Assembly: GCF_900461555.1 (NCBI RefSeq)
Contig: NZ_UGOX01000001.1
Coordinates: 633,501 to 697,500 of the forward strand
From: Legionella quinlivanii
Lineage (GTDB): Bacteria; Pseudomonadota; Gammaproteobacteria; Legionellales; Legionellaceae
Reading direction: 5' to 3'
Length of the DNA stretch: 64,000 nucleotides
Both the position numbers and the translations under genes were made by a program. The notes under the pieces are model-generated. The model made no database searches. It worked only from the letters and a program-made list of their open reading frames with translations, and was not told the DNA's origin. How positions within the stretch are numbered: position 1 is the first letter of the stretch; the number at the start of each line of letters is the position of its first letter. Positions 62,797 through 64,000 of this stretch are shown here, piece after piece.

Positions 62797-64000
62797 ATGA
62801 CTGAGCCCACCATTCGCTGTCCTTCCTGTAAAACAGACATCAAGTTAACCGAATCACTGGCAGCGCCTTTGATTGAAACCACAAAAAAGCAATTCCAGCA
62901 GCAATTACTGGAAAAAGATCAGGCAATATTTGCGAAAGAAGAAGCGGTACGCCAGAAAGAGAATCTGCTGAAACAAGCTGAGCAGCAAATGCAAAAGAAA
63001 ATTGCTGATGAGCTTGAGGCTCAACTTAAAAAAGAGCGCAGCCGCATCGCTGTCGAAGAATCGCAAAAAGCTAAACTCGCAATGGGTTCCGATTTGGAAA
63101 ACAGGCTCAAAGAGATTGCTGAATTACAGGCCATTCTTAAGACCCGTGATGAAAAACTTGCTGAAGCGCAAAAGATGCAGGCGGAAGCGATTAAAAAACA
63201 GCGTGAGCTGGAAGATGCAAAACGTGAAATGGATTTAACCATTGAAAAGCGTATTAATGAGGGCCTTGAGTCGGTTAAGAATAAGGCGCGTCTTGAAGCA
63301 GAAGAAGGGCTGGTTTTTAAAATCAGGGAAAAAGAACAAACCATTTCCAGCATGCAGAAACAGATTGAAGACCTGAAGCGAAAAGCGGAGCAGGGTTCGC
63401 AGCAATTGCAGGGGGAAGTGCAGGAGCTTTATCTGGAGTCCATGCTGCAGACCAAATTTCCCTTTGATTTAATTGAACCGGTGCCCAAAGGCGAGTTTGG
63501 CGGTGATGTGCTGCAAAGGGTATTTGGAGGTAATCAGCAGGCCTGCGGGAGTATTTTATGGGAATCCAAGCGCACCAAACACTGGAGTGATGGCTGGTTA
63601 AGTAAATTGAGAGAGGACCAGCGCAGCGCGAAAGCGGAAATTTCGGTTCTGGTCAGTCAGGCCCTACCGGATGGGGTTGAAACCTTCGATTTGATTGACG
63701 GCGTTTGGGTTACTCATCCAAAAGCAGCCTTTCCCGTGGCGACAATCCTTCGTCAGTCCTTACTCGAATTGTCTCTTGCCAGAAAATCGTCTGAAGGCCA
63801 GTTAGGCAAAATGGAAATGGTTTATCAATATCTCACCGGATCTCGCTTCCGGCAGCGGATTGAAGCCATCGTTGAAGCCTTTTCCTCAATGCAGACGGAC
63901 CTGGATAAAGAGCGTAAAGCGATTATGAAACAATGGGCGAAGCGTACCGAGCAAATCGAACGGGTGATGAATGCCACCGTAGGAATGTATGGCGATTTAC
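62797..64000 (+). CDS. DUF2130 protein, partial
   Basis: 401 codons from ATG 62797, open to the right edge. Starts MTEPTIRCPSCKTDIKLTES with a CxxC zinc-ribbon-like pair. A long coiled coil follows (~residues 35-215, KQRELEDAKREMDLTIEKRI), then the DUF2130 nuclease-like core: ESMLQTKFPFDLIEPVPKGE FGGD, ILWESKRTKHWSDGWLSKL and SEISVLVSQALPDG-like AEISVLVSQALPDG. The ILWE-K motif resembles restriction endonuclease-like active sites. Truncated only by the window. Confidence 0.85.
   Translation, partial: MTEPTIRCPSCKTDIKLTESLAAPLIETTKKQFQQQLLEKDQAIFAKEEAVRQKENLLKQAEQQMQKKIADELEAQLKKERSRIAVEESQKAKLAMGSDLENRLKEIAELQAILKTRDEKLAEAQKMQAEAIKKQRELEDAKREMDLTIEKRINEGLESVKNKARLEAEEGLVFKIREKEQTISSMQKQIEDLKRKAEQGSQQLQGEVQELYLESMLQTKFPFDLIEPVPKGEFGGDVLQRVFGGNQQACGSILWESKRTKHWSDGWLSKLREDQRSAKAEISVLVSQALPDGVETFDLIDGVWVTHPKAAFPVATILRQSLLELSLARKSSEGQLGKMEMVYQYLTGSRFRQRIEAIVEAFSSMQTDLDKERKAIMKQWAKRTEQIERVMNATVGMYGDL

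Overview
The window looks like a chromosome segment of a Legionella or a close relative. Support for this: several large eukaryote-like proteins typical of Dot/Icm effector repertoires (leucine-rich repeats, ankyrin repeats, a kinase-like fold), a complete lvr/lvh type IV secretion cluster in the order known from Legionella, and ordinary gammaproteobacterial housekeeping genes (rplY-pth-ychF, rplU-rpmA-obg, ispB). The species cannot be told from the sequence alone.

Positions 1-13155 are an accessory region. It holds an ankyrin-like gene cut by the left edge, a 28-residue LRR protein, three large proteins of unknown function, a kinase-like protein, decayed sequence, a cyanase, a protein with a J-domain-like start, a heme-oxygenase-like diiron protein, and a FeeM-like N-acyltransferase fused to a cyclic-nucleotide-binding domain.

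Positions 13156-44505 form an integrative conjugative element of about 31.3 kb, inserted in the 3' half of a tRNA-Pro(CGG) gene. A 52-bp direct repeat of the tRNA marks both ends, and identical 20-bp arm-like repeats lie just inside each end. From left to right it carries: a HEPN/Abi protein coupled to the tyrosine integrase; a PIN-like protein; the lvrR repressor, divergent from lvrA; lvrA-lvrB-lvrC, with lvrC a tandem CsrA; the Lvh P-type T4SS (lvhB2 to lvhD4) with a collagen-like secreted protein between lvhB11 and lvhD4; an ankyrin protein; a MobA/TraA relaxase-helicase divergent from traC/traD, with a convincing RSF1010/Ti-type oriT between them; a SIR2-like (DUF4917) protein; an autoinducer-binding-like protein; an MFS transporter gene broken by an IS2-group element; an AlpA-like excisionase; and a P-loop protein. 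Transfer genes, regulation genes and both ends look intact. The cargo on both flanks is visibly more AT-rich than the T4SS core.

Positions 44506-64000 are mainly chromosomal backbone: tRNA-Pro and ispB, a REC/zinc-ribbon/degenerate-GGDEF protein, a CPA1 antiporter, a Thr/Gly-rich secreted protein, two cold-shock proteins, a ferritin-like protein, a degenerate cyanophycin-synthetase homologue, a divergent sensor kinase/FixJ-type regulator pair, rplY-pth-ychF, rplU-rpmA-obg, a cinA-like gene, an MscS channel, a possible effector with a CheD/CNF-like Cys-His pattern, and a DUF2130 protein cut by the right edge.

The most interesting observations are: the LvrC tandem CsrA, in which the RNA-binding residues appear to survive on only one composite face; the oriT; a shared GCGTATA operator half-site linking the lvrR-lvrA region with the excisionase promoter; the arm-site/att architecture; and the CheD-like candidate deamidase.
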